Shown here piece by piece: positions 63,241-64,000 of a DNA stretch of 64,000 bases. Made by a program: the position numbers and the translations under genes. The stretch's first letter is position 1, and each line of letters begins with the position of its first letter. Under the pieces are notes generated by a model. It saw only the letters and a program-made list of their open reading frames with translations, made no database searches and was not told where the DNA came from. Origin of the DNA: an uncultured Oscillospiraceae bacterium (lineage in GTDB: Bacteria; Bacillota; Clostridia; Oscillospirales; Oscillospiraceae); contig CAKUED010000003.1 in the NCBI GenBank assembly GCA_934646005.1, forward strand, positions 62,001 through 126,000. The letters run 5' to 3'.

Positions 63241-64000
63241 ATGAAAAAACGAATTTTGATCCCGGTGCTGCTGCTCGCGCTGCTGTGCGGCTGCGCCGGG
63301 ACGGCAAATACACAAACCGCCGCGAGCGGCATCGTCTGCACGACGCAGCAGCTTGCGGATCTCACCGAACGCGTGCTGGACGGCACGACGGCGGGTGAGA
63401 GTACGCCGGTCGCGTGCGTCGTCACCGAGCCGGTGTCGTGCCTGCACGACTATACGCTCAGCGTCCGGCAGATGCAGCTTTTGGAAAATGCCGCCGTCGT
63501 GATCGAGTCCGGCATGGGGCTGGAGGACTTTATGGAGGACGCGCTGCGCGCCTCTCACTGCACGCGCATCACCGCGTCCGCAGGCGTGGCGGCGCTGCCG
63601 TCCGATGAAGACCCGGACGAGCCCGACCCGCACCTCTGGCTCGCGCCCGAAAACTGCGCGCAGATGGCGCAGACTATCGCGGACGGACTGGCGGAGCTCT
63701 ACCCGGAGGACGCGGCGCGCCTGCGCGAAAATGCGGCGGACTACGCCCGCGAGATGGACGAGCTGCAAGCCTACGGCGAGCAGCAGCTATCCAGCCTCTC
63801 CTGCCGCCAGCTTGTGACGTTCCACGATGGATTCTCCTATTTTGCCGACGCGTTCGGTCTGGAAATTGCCGCGGCGATGGAGGTCGAGGCGGGCAGCGAG
63901 CCGTCCGCGAAGGAGCTGGAGGAGATCGTACAGGTCGTGCGCGAAAATGCCATCCCCGCCGTCTTTTCCGAAACGAATGGCACGCAGGACGCAGCGCAGC
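63241..64000 (+). CDS. Zinc-type ABC binding lipoprotein (ZnuA/TroA-like), 3' end outside window
   Basis: The first 253 residues are visible. Lipobox LLCGC with Cys18; metal ligands His69 (CLHDYTLS), His131 (PDPHLWLAPE) and probably the His in LVTFHDGFSYF, then EPSAKELEEIV, all in cluster 9 (ZnuA/TroA) order. An acidic DEDPDEPDP stretch stands where ZnuA has a His-rich loop. Binds Zn or Mn for import; znuB/znuC genes would follow off the window. GGAG 10 bases before the ATG. Confidence 0.9.
   Translation, partial: MKKRILIPVLLLALLCGCAGTANTQTAASGIVCTTQQLADLTERVLDGTTAGESTPVACVVTEPVSCLHDYTLSVRQMQLLENAAVVIESGMGLEDFMEDALRASHCTRITASAGVAALPSDEDPDEPDPHLWLAPENCAQMAQTIADGLAELYPEDAARLRENAADYAREMDELQAYGEQQLSSLSCRQLVTFHDGFSYFADAFGLEIAAAMEVEAGSEPSAKELEEIVQVVRENAIPAVFSETNGTQDAAQ

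Overview
The window is GC-rich (by eye about 60 %) low-redundancy bacterial DNA. The gene set (dltA, S-layer-homology and WG-repeat secreted proteins, AbrB, the c-di-AMP receptor DarA, mini-III RNase, RqcH, HPr with a regulatory serine, PadR/HAAS and YesM/YesN-type regulators, AAAGGAGG-type ribosome sites) points to a gut-type Clostridia member, most likely of the Oscillospiraceae/Oscillospirales. Mosaic intergenic palindromes fit the same group. No taxonomic marker is present, so this is inference.

Layout. 1-3830: leftward run of four secreted or lipoprotein genes (two with transglutaminase-like triads, one with SLH repeats) ending in a partial dltA. 4040-5207: PadR regulator plus HAAS-type membrane protein with a dyad on the -10. 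5352-9521: a 1389-residue secreted mosaic protein. 9609-10117: repeat cluster R1. 10139-12613: UvrA-like protein. 12763-21583: sugar-use island with an ABC sugar importer, zinc dehydrogenase, ROK regulator, a 274-bp MITE-like inverted repeat, a two-subunit transketolase and an SDR. 21634-23063: self-regulated TetR and methyltransferase pair. 23138-26593: nadE, darA and an aminotransferase. 26888-33241: a self-contained mannose-family PTS (IIA, a IIC-IID fusion, IIB, EI, HPr) with a DeoR regulator and a HAD phosphatase. 33284-35060: AbrB and ABC export genes.

35082-36445 is a graveyard: a two-repeat CRISPR remnant with type I-C character, a cas8c fragment, an inverted cas1 fragment and a broken phage/mobile-element-type protein interrupted by a double-hairpin repeat. 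36493-38446: nucleoside hydrolase divergent from a SrlD-like dehydrogenase. 38474-38945: repeat cluster R2. 39007-43433: PHP-domain protein, Xre regulator and a large SLH surface protein. 43514-43920: repeat cluster R3. 43942-46296: ferredoxin, zinc-ribbon protein, Crp/Fnr regulator and a lipoprotein. 46335-49113: murC, cca and tRNA-Val(CAC), whose 3' end is repeated 154 bp downstream. 49383-56379: a second ABC sugar system with a DUF5107-like protein and YesM/YesN regulators; the divergent centre of this system looks deleted, leaving an SLH stub and a 5'-truncated kinase. 56488-57605: chromate transporter pair. 57644-58191: repeat cluster R4. 58313-62303: Cys-rich proteins, rqcH, mrnC and an exonuclease. 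62443-64000: amidase and a partial zinc-type ABC binding lipoprotein.

Taken together this is a carbohydrate-scavenging, Gram-positive-walled anaerobe with three separate sugar uptake systems, heavy cell-surface investment and a high load of non-coding palindromic repeats. The most notable items are the relic type I-C CRISPR-Cas locus, the four convergent palindrome clusters, the MITE-like element, the tRNA 3'-end duplication and the IIC-IID fusion.
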